DNA of 64,000 bases from an uncultured Rikenellaceae bacterium (GCA_944415565.1 CALYBQ010000013.1:207370-271369); one strand, 5' to 3'; shown: positions 19,005 to 28,080, counted from the first letter of the stretch. The notes: generated by a model not told the origin, from the letters alone. Numbers and translations are program-made.

Positions 19005-20801
19005 TTGTTAAAATCCGTTAATGTGAAAGGGCGTATCGAGATAGCTTACAGATGGTTCATGCTGCTTACGAAGCGGTTGACGGACAGGCAGTTGATGCTT
19101 ATCCTCGCTATCATTGTGGGCTTGGCCGCCGGCATGGGGACCTATATCTTCGAGAGCCTGCTCCACTGGATCAAGAATTCGCTGCTCGGATGGTTCAACG
19201 TGGACGAGGCCAGCCCGTGGTTCCTCGTATATCCGGCCGTGGGTATAATCCTCGCCACGCTTTTCGTTAAGTACATAGTCAAGGACAACATTTCGGAAGG
19301 CGTGACGCGCGTCCTATACTCCATGTCGAGGCAGGGCTCGCGCATCAAGCCGCATAACATGTATTCGTCCATAGTAGGTGGGGCCACGACTATCGGGTTC
19401 GGTGGTTCGGTGGGGCCGGAGGCGCCGATAGTGCTGACGGGAGCTGCTATAGGATCGAATATCGGGCAGTTCATGCGCCTGAACTACAAACATATAACGA
19501 TGTTGCTCGGATGCGGTGCGGCAGCGGCTCTGGCCGCCATATTCAAGGCGCCGATAACGGGGGTGATATTCGTGTTGGAGATATTGATGCTCGACATCAC
19601 CATGACGGCCGTGATACCGTTGGTAATATCGTCCGTGACGGCGACGACGCTGGTGTTTTTCCTCAAAGGGTTCGACCCTGTGTTGCAGGTGGCGGGCGTC
19701 GAGGCGTTCGCGCTGAAGAATATCCCGATGTACGTCGTGCTCGGGTTGTCGTGCGGGTTGGTATCATACTATTTTACCTATGTCAACTCCACGATAGGCG
19801 GATGGTTCGGCCGGATGAAGACGCAGTGGAAAAAGTGGTTGTGGGGCGGCGCGATACTCGGTATACTGTTGTTCCTTTTCCCGCCTCTATATGGCGAGGG
19901 ATACGAAGGCTTCACAGATCTCATGCACGGGCGCATAGAGAAGCTGTTCGACAATTCGTTGTTCTATAATTTCAGCAGCAAGCCGTGGCTGGTGGTGATC
20001 TACCTGCTCGCGATACTGTTTTTCAAGGTCGTGGCAATGGCCTCTACCAATGCGGCGGGAGGTGTCGGCGGTACGTTCGCCCCGTCTATGTTCGTGGGGG
20101 CGTTCACTGGAGGGACGATAGCCTATATCTCCAACGTATGGCTGGGGATGGACCTGCCGCTCATAAACTTTACGCTGGTCGGCATGGCGGGCGTGATGGC
20201 TGGCGTGATGAAGGCTCCGCTGACCTCAATCTTCCTCATCGCAGAGCTTTCGAACGGTTACGGGCTATTCATTCCGCTTATGATAGTGACGTGCGTGGCA
20301 TATCTTATAGGGTACTATTTCGAGCCGTATTCGATTTATACCAAGAAACTCGACCAACAAGGCGAATTGCTGACGCACAACAAGGACCGCTCGGTAATGG
20401 TCTTCCTGAACCTTAAATCGCTGATGGAGACAAATTTCTATGAGCTGGACGAGAAGACCACGCTCGGCGAGGTGGTGTCGCTTATCGCCAAGGTGCGGCG
20501 GAATATCTTCCCGGTGGTCAGCGAGGAGGGGGTGCTGCTCGGTGTCGTGCAGCTCGACGACCTGCGGGCGGATATGTTCGATAAGGAGAAGTGGAACACG
20601 CCGATAGACCGCTATATGATACCGCCGCCGGACACTATACAGCAGCACGAACAGATAGACAGGGTACTGGACAAGTTCGAACAGTCGCACGCGTGGATGC
20701 TGCCTGTTGTGGATAAGGAGCGCCGCTATCTGGGCTTCATCTCGAAATCGCGCATACTCGACGCATACCGCCAACAGTTGGTGGAGATAAGCGAGAACTA
20801 A
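19005..20801 (+). CDS. ClC-family chloride channel/transporter with C-terminal CBS domains
   Basis: About 598 residues. The membrane part (about 35-440) has the ClC hallmark GFGGSVGPEAP (132-140), the GVIFVLEILML helix, and MASTNAAGGVGGTFAPSMFVGAFTGG, matching the anion-site loop GxFxP. The tail (about 455-590) holds a CBS pair, with FPVVSEEGVLLGVV and MLPVVDKERRYLGFI. In the Escherichia coli transporter the first motif is GREGP, with the gating glutamate third; here that position is Val136. The start is uncertain: TTG 19005, GTG 19023 and ATG 19059 are in frame, and the ATG gives MLLTKRLTDRQ before the first helix. The gene stands alone. Confidence 0.9.
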   Translation: MLKSVNVKGRIEIAYRWFMLLTKRLTDRQLMLILAIIVGLAAGMGTYIFESLLHWIKNSLLGWFNVDEASPWFLVYPAVGIILATLFVKYIVKDNISEGVTRVLYSMSRQGSRIKPHNMYSSIVGGATTIGFGGSVGPEAPIVLTGAAIGSNIGQFMRLNYKHITMLLGCGAAAALAAIFKAPITGVIFVLEILMLDITMTAVIPLVISSVTATTLVFFLKGFDPVLQVAGVEAFALKNIPMYVVLGLSCGLVSYYFTYVNSTIGGWFGRMKTQWKKWLWGGAILGILLFLFPPLYGEGYEGFTDLMHGRIEKLFDNSLFYNFSSKPWLVVIYLLAILFFKVVAMASTNAAGGVGGTFAPSMFVGAFTGGTIAYISNVWLGMDLPLINFTLVGMAGVMAGVMKAPLTSIFLIAELSNGYGLFIPLMIVTCVAYLIGYYFEPYSIYTKKLDQQGELLTHNKDRSVMVFLNLKSLMETNFYELDEKTTLGEVVSLIAKVRRNIFPVVSEEGVLLGVVQLDDLRADMFDKEKWNTPIDRYMIPPPDTIQQHEQIDRVLDKFEQSHAWMLPVVDKERRYLGFISKSRILDAYRQQLVEISEN

Positions 20802-21058
20802 ACGGACTGTCTTTATTTGCCGGCGTGCGGTTCGATACCTCGTTGGCCTTATTCCTGCTTTGCGTGGCACGGCTGCCTTGTTTCAATATGTTTCAGCCCG
20901 GTGTGTCGTATCTCTCTTGCCCGCATGACGGTGATGCTATGTGTATGTATCTCGGTCGAGATATGTCCAACTGGTTGATACAGGAAAGGAAGATGTCGTA
21001 CACGCAATCTGTAAGAAAAATAAAACCGCAATTGTCCGGAATATTCTGGTTTTGTTGG

Positions 21059-21066
21059 TAACTTTG
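21059..21066 (+). promoter_or_regulatory. -7 box of the MATE exporter promoter
   Basis: TAACTTTG, a full match to TAnnTTTG, 30 bases before the ATG at 21097. No well-spaced -33 was found. Confidence 0.5.
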
Positions 21067-21096
21067 TCCCGTCAAAATATATATTATATAACATTT

Positions 21097-22464
21097 ATGG
21101 CGAATAATACTGCAACACATCTATTGGGAACCGAGAAGATATCGACACTGTTGTGGCGGTACGCTCTGCCGTCGGTCATAGCCATGACGGCCGCGTCGCT
21201 TTACAACATAGTCGATACCATTTTCGTCGGTCACGGGGTAGGGCCGATGGGCAATGCTGCGCTGACGATAGCGTTGCCGCTCATGAACATAGCCGCCGCA
21301 TTCGGTGCGATGGTGGGGGCCGGAGCGTCGTCGCTGCTCTCGATCAAGCTCGGACAGGGTGACAAGGACAGCGCACGGCATATACTGGGTAACGTGGTCA
21401 TGCTGAACCTGATATTCGGTCTTATACTCGGCGTGATCTCGCTTGTCTTCCTCGATCAGATATTGATGTTCTTCGGCGCAAGCGAGGCTTCGCTGCCGTA
21501 TGCGCGCGACTACATGCTGCCGCTTATATACGGCAATATCGTCACGCATCTTTATATGGGCCTGAACAATACCATGCGTGCGGCCGGACACCCGCAGAAG
21601 TCTATGTTCGCGATGCTGACGGCCGTTATCGTTAACTGCATACTCGATGCCATTTTCGTCTTCGGATTCAAGTGGGGCGTGGCCGGTGCTGCATGGGCTA
21701 CTGTCATCGGACAGGTTATCGCGCTCGTCATCGAGCTGGCGCACTTCTCGAACAAGAAACACGAGCTGCATTTCGTACAGGGCATATTCAAACTCAAGAA
21801 ACGCATAGTCAAGGGAATCCTCTCCATAGGGCTGGCCCCTTTCCTGATGAACCTCGCGGCGAGCTTCATTGTCGCGCTCATAAACTGGAGGCTCGGAAGC
21901 TACGGCGGCGACCTTTATATAGGGGCATACGGCAACATCAACAAACTGGCGATGATATTTTTCATGATAGTGTTCGGCCTGAACCAAGGCATGCAGCCTA
22001 TCGTGGGGTATAACTACGGGGCGCTGAAGTACGGCCGCGTGCGGGAGGCGTTCATGAAGATCGTCGTGGTGGCTACCGGCGTCATGTCGGTCGCATTCAT
22101 AATGGGCCTGCTGTTGCCCGGTCTCGTGAGCCGTATATTCACATCCGACGCGATGCTGATGGCGGCTACCGAAGAGGGCATGCGGATAGTGTTCCTGCTC
22201 TACCCGGTGATAGGTTTCCAGATAGTGTCGAGCAGTATGTTCCAGTCCATAGGCAAGCCGGGTAAGGCAATATTGCTTTCGCTGACACGCCAATTGTTGT
22301 TCCTGCTGCCGTTGCTGATAATCCTGCCCCCGATCTTCGGGACAAAAGGGGTGTGGATGAGCATGCCCATCGCCGACATTATCTCGACGGTGCTGGCCGT
22401 AGTGTTGATAACCAAACAGCTCAGAAAATTCAAACAGGAAGAAAATTCAGGTAAACTCGCATGA
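21097..22464 (+). CDS. MATE-family multidrug/sodium antiporter
   Basis: A 455-residue membrane protein with about 12 predicted helices in two similar halves, as in MATE exporters. Typical motifs are YNIVDTIFVGHGVGPMGNAALTIALPL in the first half and FGLNQGMQPIVGYNYGALKYGRVREA in the second. These proteins export cationic or other small molecules using sodium or proton gradients; the substrate is not predictable. The frame is open further upstream, but the ATG at 21097 (MANNTATHLLGTEKI) sits at normal distance behind a promoter box and gives the family N-terminus. The stop TGA overlaps the ATG of the next gene (ATGA), showing translational coupling. Confidence 0.93.
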   Translation: MANNTATHLLGTEKISTLLWRYALPSVIAMTAASLYNIVDTIFVGHGVGPMGNAALTIALPLMNIAAAFGAMVGAGASSLLSIKLGQGDKDSARHILGNVVMLNLIFGLILGVISLVFLDQILMFFGASEASLPYARDYMLPLIYGNIVTHLYMGLNNTMRAAGHPQKSMFAMLTAVIVNCILDAIFVFGFKWGVAGAAWATVIGQVIALVIELAHFSNKKHELHFVQGIFKLKKRIVKGILSIGLAPFLMNLAASFIVALINWRLGSYGGDLYIGAYGNINKLAMIFFMIVFGLNQGMQPIVGYNYGALKYGRVREAFMKIVVVATGVMSVAFIMGLLLPGLVSRIFTSDAMLMAATEEGMRIVFLLYPVIGFQIVSSSMFQSIGKPGKAILLSLTRQLLFLLPLLIILPPIFGTKGVWMSMPIADIISTVLAVVLITKQLRKFKQEENSGKLA

Positions 22465-23072
22465 AAAATAACCTTGTAATCACTGTGGGCCGCCAGTTCG
22501 GAAGCGGCGGCAGGGCTATCGGCAAGCTGATAGCCGAGATGCTCGACATCGCTTATTACGATAACGAACTGATTTCGGAAGCCGCGCGGTTGAGCGGGCT
22601 CAGCAGCGACCTGTTCAAGCAGAAGGACGAGAGGACACCGGGATCGCTCCGCTACGCACTGTCGATGGGATTCAATTTCGGGCCTGGGTTTTCTTCCGAG
22701 GAGCTTTACCGGATACAGTCGGAGACGATACGCAAGGTGGCGGAAGAGGGCCCATGCGTGATAGTCGGCCGCAGTGCGGATTATGTGCTGCGTAACAATC
22801 CCAAATGCTTCAACGTGTTCGTGCAGGCCCCTATGGAACGGAGGATAGAGAACGTTCTGGGGCGCGGCGATACGGTAGATCCGAAGAACGTGCGGGAGGT
22901 GATAGAGAAGAAGGACAAGTCGCGCGCTTCGTATTACGATTTCTATACGGACAAGCGGTGGGGGTACAGCACCTCGTACCATCTGACTCTCGATTCGTCT
23001 GTGTTGGGAATGGAGGGCAGCGCGCAGATGATAATAGACTTCGTGAAACGCGCCGGCGGGTTGGACGAGTAG
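22461..23072 (+). CDS. Cytidylate kinase-like P-loop kinase
   Basis: A 203-residue P-loop protein of the cytidylate-kinase-like (Cytidylate_kin2) family. The phosphate-binding loop is ITVGRQFGSGGRAIGKLIAE (residues 7-26). Further family features are YYDNELISEAARLSGL, CVIVGRSADYVL and an arginine-rich lid with MERRIENVLGR and KDKSRASYYDFYT. The true CMP kinase of this phylum is normally a separate gene, so this may phosphorylate another substrate. The ATG overlaps the stop of the MATE gene by four bases, so the two are translated together; no functional link between them is known to me. Confidence 0.85.
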   Translation: MKNNLVITVGRQFGSGGRAIGKLIAEMLDIAYYDNELISEAARLSGLSSDLFKQKDERTPGSLRYALSMGFNFGPGFSSEELYRIQSETIRKVAEEGPCVIVGRSADYVLRNNPKCFNVFVQAPMERRIENVLGRGDTVDPKNVREVIEKKDKSRASYYDFYTDKRWGYSTSYHLTLDSSVLGMEGSAQMIIDFVKRAGGLDE

Positions 23073-23159
23073 TTCCCGGCCGTGTGAATGTTTATGTGCC
23101 GTATCGTCATGCGGTATGGCGGACTGATGAATCTAAAATCATTGAAAAGATATTGAATT

Positions 23160-23501
23160 ATGCCGTATATTGCAATAAACACATCTAAACCGTTGTCCGC
23201 AGCGCAGAAGGACGAACTCAAGACCGCATTGGGCGAGAAGATTACGGTTATCCCCGGCAAGAGCGAGAGCCGGTTGATGGTCGATATATCCGATAACCAT
23301 ACCATGTATCTCGCAGGCGAGAAGCGAGAGCTTGCCTATGTGGATGTCAAGTGTTACGGTGCGACCGAGTTTGAAAACCAGAAGGCGTTTACCGAAGTCG
23401 TATTCGAGATAGTGCAGCGGGTTACCGGCCTGCCGCAGAACGGAATATATCTCACATACAGCGAATTTGCCAACTGGGGCACGCTTGGCTCCATGAAGTA
23501 A
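23160..23501 (+). CDS. MIF-like tautomerase
   Basis: A 113-residue protein with the length and pattern of macrophage migration inhibitory factor. The start MPYIAINTSKPLS places Pro2, which becomes the N-terminal catalytic proline after Met removal. Later segments resemble MIF: a helix with FTEVVFEIVQRVTGLP and the strand GIYLTYSEFANWGTLGSMK, comparable with the MIF region around VYINYYDMNAANVGW. Family members tautomerise keto/enol forms of phenylpyruvate-type substrates, and some bacterial or parasite homologues interact with host immunity. The Cys pair of the MIF CXXC oxidoreductase motif is absent. It follows the kinase gene by 87 bases and may be the last gene of that unit. Confidence 0.8.
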   Translation: MPYIAINTSKPLSAAQKDELKTALGEKITVIPGKSESRLMVDISDNHTMYLAGEKRELAYVDVKCYGATEFENQKAFTEVVFEIVQRVTGLPQNGIYLTYSEFANWGTLGSMK

Positions 23502-23875
23502 GGCCGAGGTAGCGCTGACTGGCGTGGTTCGGAGGTGTGTGTTTTACGTTCGGTGGTAGGTGGGGTTAATATGGCGATTGATGCCTGAAGCGGTTTGATT
23601 TCCCGTATCGGGGGTTGTTATATGGAAATTGCTTGCCGAGCATTGCTCTGTTTGCGTCCGCCCTGCCTATGTTCGATTTACTTGCATCCGTTCTGTCTGT
23701 GTCCGCTTCAGTATTGCCCGCGATGTACGTGGTATATGTGATCCCAGCAGCGGCGTGTGTTTGTACGGTGAGCATTATTGCGTGCGGTCATGTTTGGATT
23801 GTAGCGTGGTGCGATACGCAACGTATCGGTGGGCGACAGTACAAGCCGTAAATAAATTCTATTAATGATATTCAG
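23502..23875 (+). other. Intergenic region ending in a terminator; possible small RNA or small membrane peptide
   Basis: A G/T-rich stretch after the tautomerase gene that ends in a strong hairpin about 375 bases downstream of that gene. A hydrophobic frame of about 78 codons (23615-23851, TTG start) ends just before the hairpin, but its start, composition and lack of domains make it doubtful. Either a long 3' UTR or an independent transcript is possible. Confidence 0.3.
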
Positions 23876-23906
23876 AGGTGTTTCGGCTAAAGCCGAGACA
23901 CCTTTT
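23876..23906 (+). terminator. Strong terminator in an intergenic region
   Basis: AGGTGTTTCGGCT (23876-23888) pairs with AGCCGAGACACCT (23891-23903), one G-T pair, two-base gap at the tip, followed by TTTT. It serves + strand transcripts. Confidence 0.75.
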
Positions 23907-24121
23907 CGAATTTTTGCGGTGTCAGGTACGGCCCATTCGTAGTCCGCAATTATATCCCTCGTCCGGTGTTATATGAACGGGCCCGGATTTTTTCTTGTTC
24001 TACCTCATTTCTGCCGGTTGTGGACTGTGTCGCGTATTCGAATTAAAACAGCCGAACCATTTGCGCCAAATTGATGTTTACCATAGACTTTCGCCGAGCC
24101 GGGAAAATAGGTGTGTTGAAG

Positions 24122-24159
24122 CCCAAAATATAATCGCGTTTCCTATGTGAACGCGATTA
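24122..24159 (-). terminator. Terminator of nitroreductase-TamL, overlapping the stop codon
   Basis: TAATCGCGTT (24131-24140) pairs exactly with AACGCGATTA (24150-24159) around a 9-base loop. On the minus strand it is followed by TATTTT. Its first bases are the TAA stop of the TamL gene. Confidence 0.7.
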
Positions 24160-26526
24160 GAACGGATAGCCGACTCCGAAGTTCAGCACCGTGTTCGAGT
24201 ATTTGAATTTGGTTATCCAGCGGTCGCCTTTAGGCTGGCCGGGGTCGTGGAGCCTGACGCCCCAGTCGAGCCGCAGTATCGCTACGTTGATGTCGAACCG
24301 CAGTCCCACCCCGGTGTTGACCCCCAGTTGTTTGTAAAAGCTGTCGAAACGGAATTTGGACAGCTCGTCGTTGTTGTGTTTGCCGGCGAGCCATACGTTG
24401 CCGAGGTCGAAGAACAGAGCACCGTCGAGGATGCTCCATATCGGGAAGCGCAGTTCGGCGTTGGCTTCGAGCTTTATGTTGCCGAGCTGTGACGGGAATC
24501 CGCTCTTGGTCACTGAGTTGCCGGGACCCAATGTGCGTGCCACCCATCCGCGCATGCTGTTGCTGCCGCCGCTGTAAAATAGCCTGTCGAACGGTATCGA
24601 CGTGGAATTGCCGTACGACGTGCCGCCGCCGGCATATAGGCGGTAGGCGATGACCGTGCGCGGAAGCAGCGATACTTTGTCGGTGAACGAGAAGTCAATG
24701 CGGAAATACTGTGCGTAGCGTATGCCGAACAGCTTGTAGTAGTTCCGGTCGTTCTCGCTGTCGTATGACGGGTCGCCAAGCCAGTGTGTCAGCCCGTTTA
24801 TCAGGTTGCCTGCCGTCTCCCAGTTCGTCCTTATCATCCATGAGTTCTTGGAGCGTTGACGCAACTGGCTGTTGTAGACGTACGAGCCTGAGATGCCGGC
24901 TATGATCTGCGATTCGTAACTGTTACGCAGGAACGGGTTTTTGCTGATGTCTTCGAGGAAGGCTGCGTCAACCTTGCCCATCTTGATGATGTTGAGGTCT
25001 ATCGGGCGCAGCGTGAATGAACTGGCGCCTTTGTTGCTCCATGTGTAGCTCCACGTTCCGCCGGTGATGGTGCGTTCGTAGAGCTGCCTGTTCTGCGAGT
25101 TTATGGAGAACTCCACCTTGGTGCGCGGGTTGACCATCTTGTTGTAGCGGTCGATGCGTACCGGGGTTATGAAGCGCGGGAACGACAGCGATATGGCTCC
25201 CCCGATCTCCCACGAACCGTCCATGTTCGTCTGTTTCGACCGCATAAACTCGTACCCCCCGCGGAGGGTTATGTCGAGCATCTCCACTCCCCGGAACAGG
25301 TTGCGGTTTTGGTAGCCTATCGAGGCGTTGATGCCGTAGAAGTTGGACGAAGTAGTCCCCTCGAATTCTATCTGGTAGCTTTGTTTCGTGGCAGGGATGC
25401 AGTTGATGTAGCAGCTGAGGTAACCTTCGCTCACGGTCGAGGTCTGCCCGTCCTTGCCGACGAATGTGACGAGGTTGGGCTGTGTGTAGTCTGTCTTGTC
25501 CTCGAACACGATGCTCGCGTTCTTGTAGTACCCGAGGCGCATGATGTTGCTGTAAGCCTGCCTTACGTCGGTTTCGCTGTACAACTGGTTCTGTTGCAGG
25601 TTGATGGCGTGGCGCAGTATCTTGCGGCGGACGTTGGCTTTACCGTGGTGCAGGATGTTGAGGCCGCGGTATGCCGACGTGTCCATCGAGCTCAGATAGT
25701 CGGGATCGCTGGCGGCTTTCTGCGGGTCGTATCCCGGTCTGACGAATATAGAGTCTATTCGGTATACCCTGTTGTCCTCGTATATGGGTGCGCCCGTGTT
25801 GTCGTAGCCCTTGAGGTGTTGTTTGATTATGAATTCGAGGTCGGTGCGGTAATTGCCGACCATGGTGTCGGCTACGATGGTGATGTTGTTCGGCGAGAAG
25901 AAGTAATAGCCGTTGTCCTTCAGGTTGCTTGTGATGCGCGACTCTTCGGACCTGAGCACTCCGTTGTCGAACCGGTCGCCGCTTTTCAGCAGCGTGCCGG
26001 ATCTGTACTGCGAAATGACCGGTTCGAGGTGCTTGTCGCGGAACTCGTAGCTCACGTTGCGAAGGCGGTACGGCTCGTTCTGCTTTATATAGTACGTTAC
26101 CTGTGCCTTCTTGTTCTTGGTGGTGATTTCGTACCGGTTGTCGGAGTAGTAATAGCCCCGGTCGATGAGATAGTTGTCGAGGTTGTTGAGGGAGCGTTTG
26201 ACCAACATGGTGTCGAGTATGACCGGCGCGGCGCCTATCTTCCGCAGGGAGCGGTGAATCCACGAGTTCTTGTCGGGGTTCGACAGGCTGTATATGCCGA
26301 GGTAGAGGTTCGTCCCCAGAAAGCGGTTGTTGGGTGTCTGTCTGATGTATCGCTCCACGTCGCTGGCCGTCACACGGTCGGCTTTCGGCGTCTCCTTGTC
26401 GGGGACGACGGTGCTTTTCGAGAGCAGGTAGCTCCCGTCGGGTACGTGGCGGGTGACGCTGCACCCGGTGGCGGCCAATGCCGCCACTGCCACGAGGATA
26501 TATTTCATTTTGTGTGCAACCGCCAT
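24157..26526 (-). CDS. Outer-membrane lipoprotein BamA/TamA homologue (TamL type)
   Basis: A 789-residue Omp85-family protein. It begins with a lipoprotein signal: MKYILVAVAALAATGC, lipidated Cys22 counted from the first ATG. About 350 residues of periplasmic POTRA-like repeats follow, with GYYYSDNRYEI, DNGYYFFSPNNITI and RLGYYKNASIVFED. The C-terminal half is a 16-strand-type barrel with the loop-6 motif SMRGW (RGF/Y equivalent) in FYSGGSNSMRGW, and it ends in Phe (NFGVGYPF), the usual outer-membrane signal. Lipid-anchored BamA paralogues of this form are known in Bacteroidota as TamL and act in envelope biogenesis. The ATG at 26526 lies 12 bases after the nitroreductase stop; ATG 26508 is an alternative. 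Confidence 0.87.
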   Translation of the reverse strand: MAVAHKMKYILVAVAALAATGCSVTRHVPDGSYLLSKSTVVPDKETPKADRVTASDVERYIRQTPNNRFLGTNLYLGIYSLSNPDKNSWIHRSLRKIGAAPVILDTMLVKRSLNNLDNYLIDRGYYYSDNRYEITTKNKKAQVTYYIKQNEPYRLRNVSYEFRDKHLEPVISQYRSGTLLKSGDRFDNGVLRSEESRITSNLKDNGYYFFSPNNITIVADTMVGNYRTDLEFIIKQHLKGYDNTGAPIYEDNRVYRIDSIFVRPGYDPQKAASDPDYLSSMDTSAYRGLNILHHGKANVRRKILRHAINLQQNQLYSETDVRQAYSNIMRLGYYKNASIVFEDKTDYTQPNLVTFVGKDGQTSTVSEGYLSCYINCIPATKQSYQIEFEGTTSSNFYGINASIGYQNRNLFRGVEMLDITLRGGYEFMRSKQTNMDGSWEIGGAISLSFPRFITPVRIDRYNKMVNPRTKVEFSINSQNRQLYERTITGGTWSYTWSNKGASSFTLRPIDLNIIKMGKVDAAFLEDISKNPFLRNSYESQIIAGISGSYVYNSQLRQRSKNSWMIRTNWETAGNLINGLTHWLGDPSYDSENDRNYYKLFGIRYAQYFRIDFSFTDKVSLLPRTVIAYRLYAGGGTSYGNSTSIPFDRLFYSGGSNSMRGWVARTLGPGNSVTKSGFPSQLGNIKLEANAELRFPIWSILDGALFFDLGNVWLAGKHNNDELSKFRFDSFYKQLGVNTGVGLRFDINVAILRLDWGVRLHDPGQPKGDRWITKFKYSNTVLNFGVGYPF

Positions 26527-26538
26527 CCGGACCGCTCT

Positions 26539-27285
26539 CTACTGGTTGAAGAAACCGTGTCTCTTGATAAATTCGAGGTAGCTGCGCGATATGGCGAGGT
26601 TGTCTTTGCCCGTGTAGCGCCTCTCGGTGAATATCCGCGCCAGATTGGGCAGTTCGTTCGCCTTCAGCAGTTGGCTCGTCTCTTCGCTGGCTTCGCGCTC
26701 GGCCCAGATGCGGTCTATATCTTCCGGAGTGTAGTCTTTGTATGTTTCGCGGTGTACGACCCCTTTGAGCGGCAGGCGGTCTGTCAGCGGCGGCAGTGCG
26801 TCGGGATAGCCCATGACTATTGCCGCTACGGGAACTACGCCGTCGGGAAGTTCGAGAATCTCGGCTATCTTCTCTGTCGTGTATATTACTGTGCCGAGGT
26901 AGCATATTCCCAGTCCGTGCGCTTCGGCTTCGAGCGCCACGTTCTGCGATGCCAGCAGGGCGTCTACGGATGCGTTGACGAACCATGCGAAGTTGTCGTA
27001 TACGGGTTCGGCCCCGCGCTGGCGGCACCATTTGTTGAAACGGTTGATGTCGGCGCAGAACGTTATGTGAACCGGGGCCTGCAATACCGAGGGTTGGTTG
27101 AAGTGGCAGGGCGACAGGCGCTCGCGCAGTTCGCGCGATGTCGTCACCACCATGCTGTAAAGCTGCATGTTGCCCGTGGTCGAAGCCCGCGTGCCGGCTT
27201 CGAGTATCTCGTTCAGGACATCTTCCGGAACCGGCGTGTCCTTGTATTTCCGAATAGAGCGGTGGTTGGCTATCTCGTTTATCAT
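26539..27285 (-). CDS. Nitroreductase-family flavoprotein
   Basis: A 248-residue protein of the FMN-dependent nitroreductase family. The N-terminus MINEIANHRSIRKYKDTPVPEDVLNEIL has the SIRKY/F phosphate-binding signature, and RASTTGNMQLYSMVV is the typical FMN-contact segment. The C-terminal FMN region contains GLGICYLGTVIYTTEKIAEIL and VPVAAIVMGYP. Family members reduce nitro-compounds or quinones with NAD(P)H. I chose the ATG at 27285; the frame runs on upstream, but the extension is not homologous-looking and crosses the promoter box. It is followed after 12 bases by the TamL gene, so the two form an operon without obvious functional link. Confidence 0.88.
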   Translation of the reverse strand: MINEIANHRSIRKYKDTPVPEDVLNEILEAGTRASTTGNMQLYSMVVTTSRELRERLSPCHFNQPSVLQAPVHITFCADINRFNKWCRQRGAEPVYDNFAWFVNASVDALLASQNVALEAEAHGLGICYLGTVIYTTEKIAEILELPDGVVPVAAIVMGYPDALPPLTDRLPLKGVVHRETYKDYTPEDIDRIWAEREASEETSQLLKANELPNLARIFTERRYTGKDNLAISRSYLEFIKRHGFFNQ

Positions 27286-27306
27286 GGCTGTAAAAGTGTT
27301 AAACCA

Positions 27307-27314
27307 CAAAATTA
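27307..27314 (-). promoter_or_regulatory. -7 box of the nitroreductase-TamL promoter
   Basis: TAATTTTG on the minus strand, a full TAnnTTTG match, 21 bases before the nitroreductase ATG. No clear -33 element. Confidence 0.5.
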
Positions 27315-27715
27315 AAAAGAAAATCGGCATCGGGGCATATTTTTGGCTGCGCTGTCGAAACTTTAGGCGATTTATTTTTCTGTTTTTGTCCGGATCGGGA
27401 GGTTTTTGCCCGTACGTTGTGGGTATGGAGATGCGATTCATCAAGTACAAGGTGCGGGTGACGATGTTAGCGTGCTCGATGGCGGTGCGTGGATATGTGC
27501 GGAAACAGCAGGCCGGGCCGCATAGTGTTCGGCGACATTAGCGGTGTCGGCGAGCTGTGGTACGTGGCCCGTATCGCCGATAAATTAGCCTGTTCCGCAT
27601 TTTTTGTTTCGTTTTTTGTGTTATGGCGAACGGATATTGAAAAATATTTCATAAAATTGCATTGACACGCATCACTATTACGAACGTATAAACAGTTGAT
27701 GGTTTTTCACCAGCT
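27315..27715. other. Intergenic region between nitroreductase and a small acidic protein
   Basis: About 400 bases with no credible gene. The part next to 27716 is AT-rich (27590-27700) and should contain the promoter of the small acidic protein, but I find no full TAnnTTTG box. No RNA fold was recognised. Confidence 0.4.
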
Positions 27716-27928
27716 ATGAAACAAAACAAAGGTTTCCGCACCGGGTATGACGATCATGCCGAAGACGCACTGAAGAAGGCAGTAAAGCTGCCGCCGATGA
27801 AAAAGAGCGGTAAAGAGAGGCACTATCTCTATAACGAACTCGACGACGAGGAAGATCCGGAGCTCGATTACCGCGAGCGCGAGTCGATACTGGACTACTT
27901 CGACGACGAGGAAGAAGAGGCCCGTTAA
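27716..27928 (+). CDS. Small acidic protein of unknown function (70 aa)
   Basis: A 70-residue protein starting MKQNKGFRTGYDDHAEDAL. The first half is basic and mixed (KKAVKLPPMKKSGKERH) and the second half is extremely acidic (NELDDEEDPELDYRERESILDYFDDEEEEAR). There are no cysteines, no signal peptide and no membrane segment, so it should be cytoplasmic. Coding character is suggested by the ATG start and the biased, non-random composition. I do not recognise a family. It stands alone, about 170 bases before the hydrolase gene, which has its own promoter. Confidence 0.6.
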   Translation: MKQNKGFRTGYDDHAEDALKKAVKLPPMKKSGKERHYLYNELDDEEDPELDYRERESILDYFDDEEEEAR

Positions 27929-28072
27929 GCCCTCGATCTATACGACAATCCCGAAATTCCCGAGATGTTATTGCCGACCTGCCGAGTGGCGGGAGGATAC
28001 TTATAACTCGTCCGCAATGTGCGCTCGTTATCGAACGCCGGGCGGCGGGTAGTGTTTTTGTGCGCGATTGCT

Positions 28073-28080
28073 TACCTTTG
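28073..28080 (+). promoter_or_regulatory. -7 box of the alpha/beta hydrolase promoter
   Basis: TACCTTTG, a full TAnnTTTG match, 16 bases before the ATG at 28097. Confidence 0.55.

Noticed and set aside
25309..27315. A 668-codon open frame on the plus strand opposite TamL and the nitroreductase
   Set aside because: It runs antisense across two well-supported genes, is Val/Arg-rich and has no motif or promoter.
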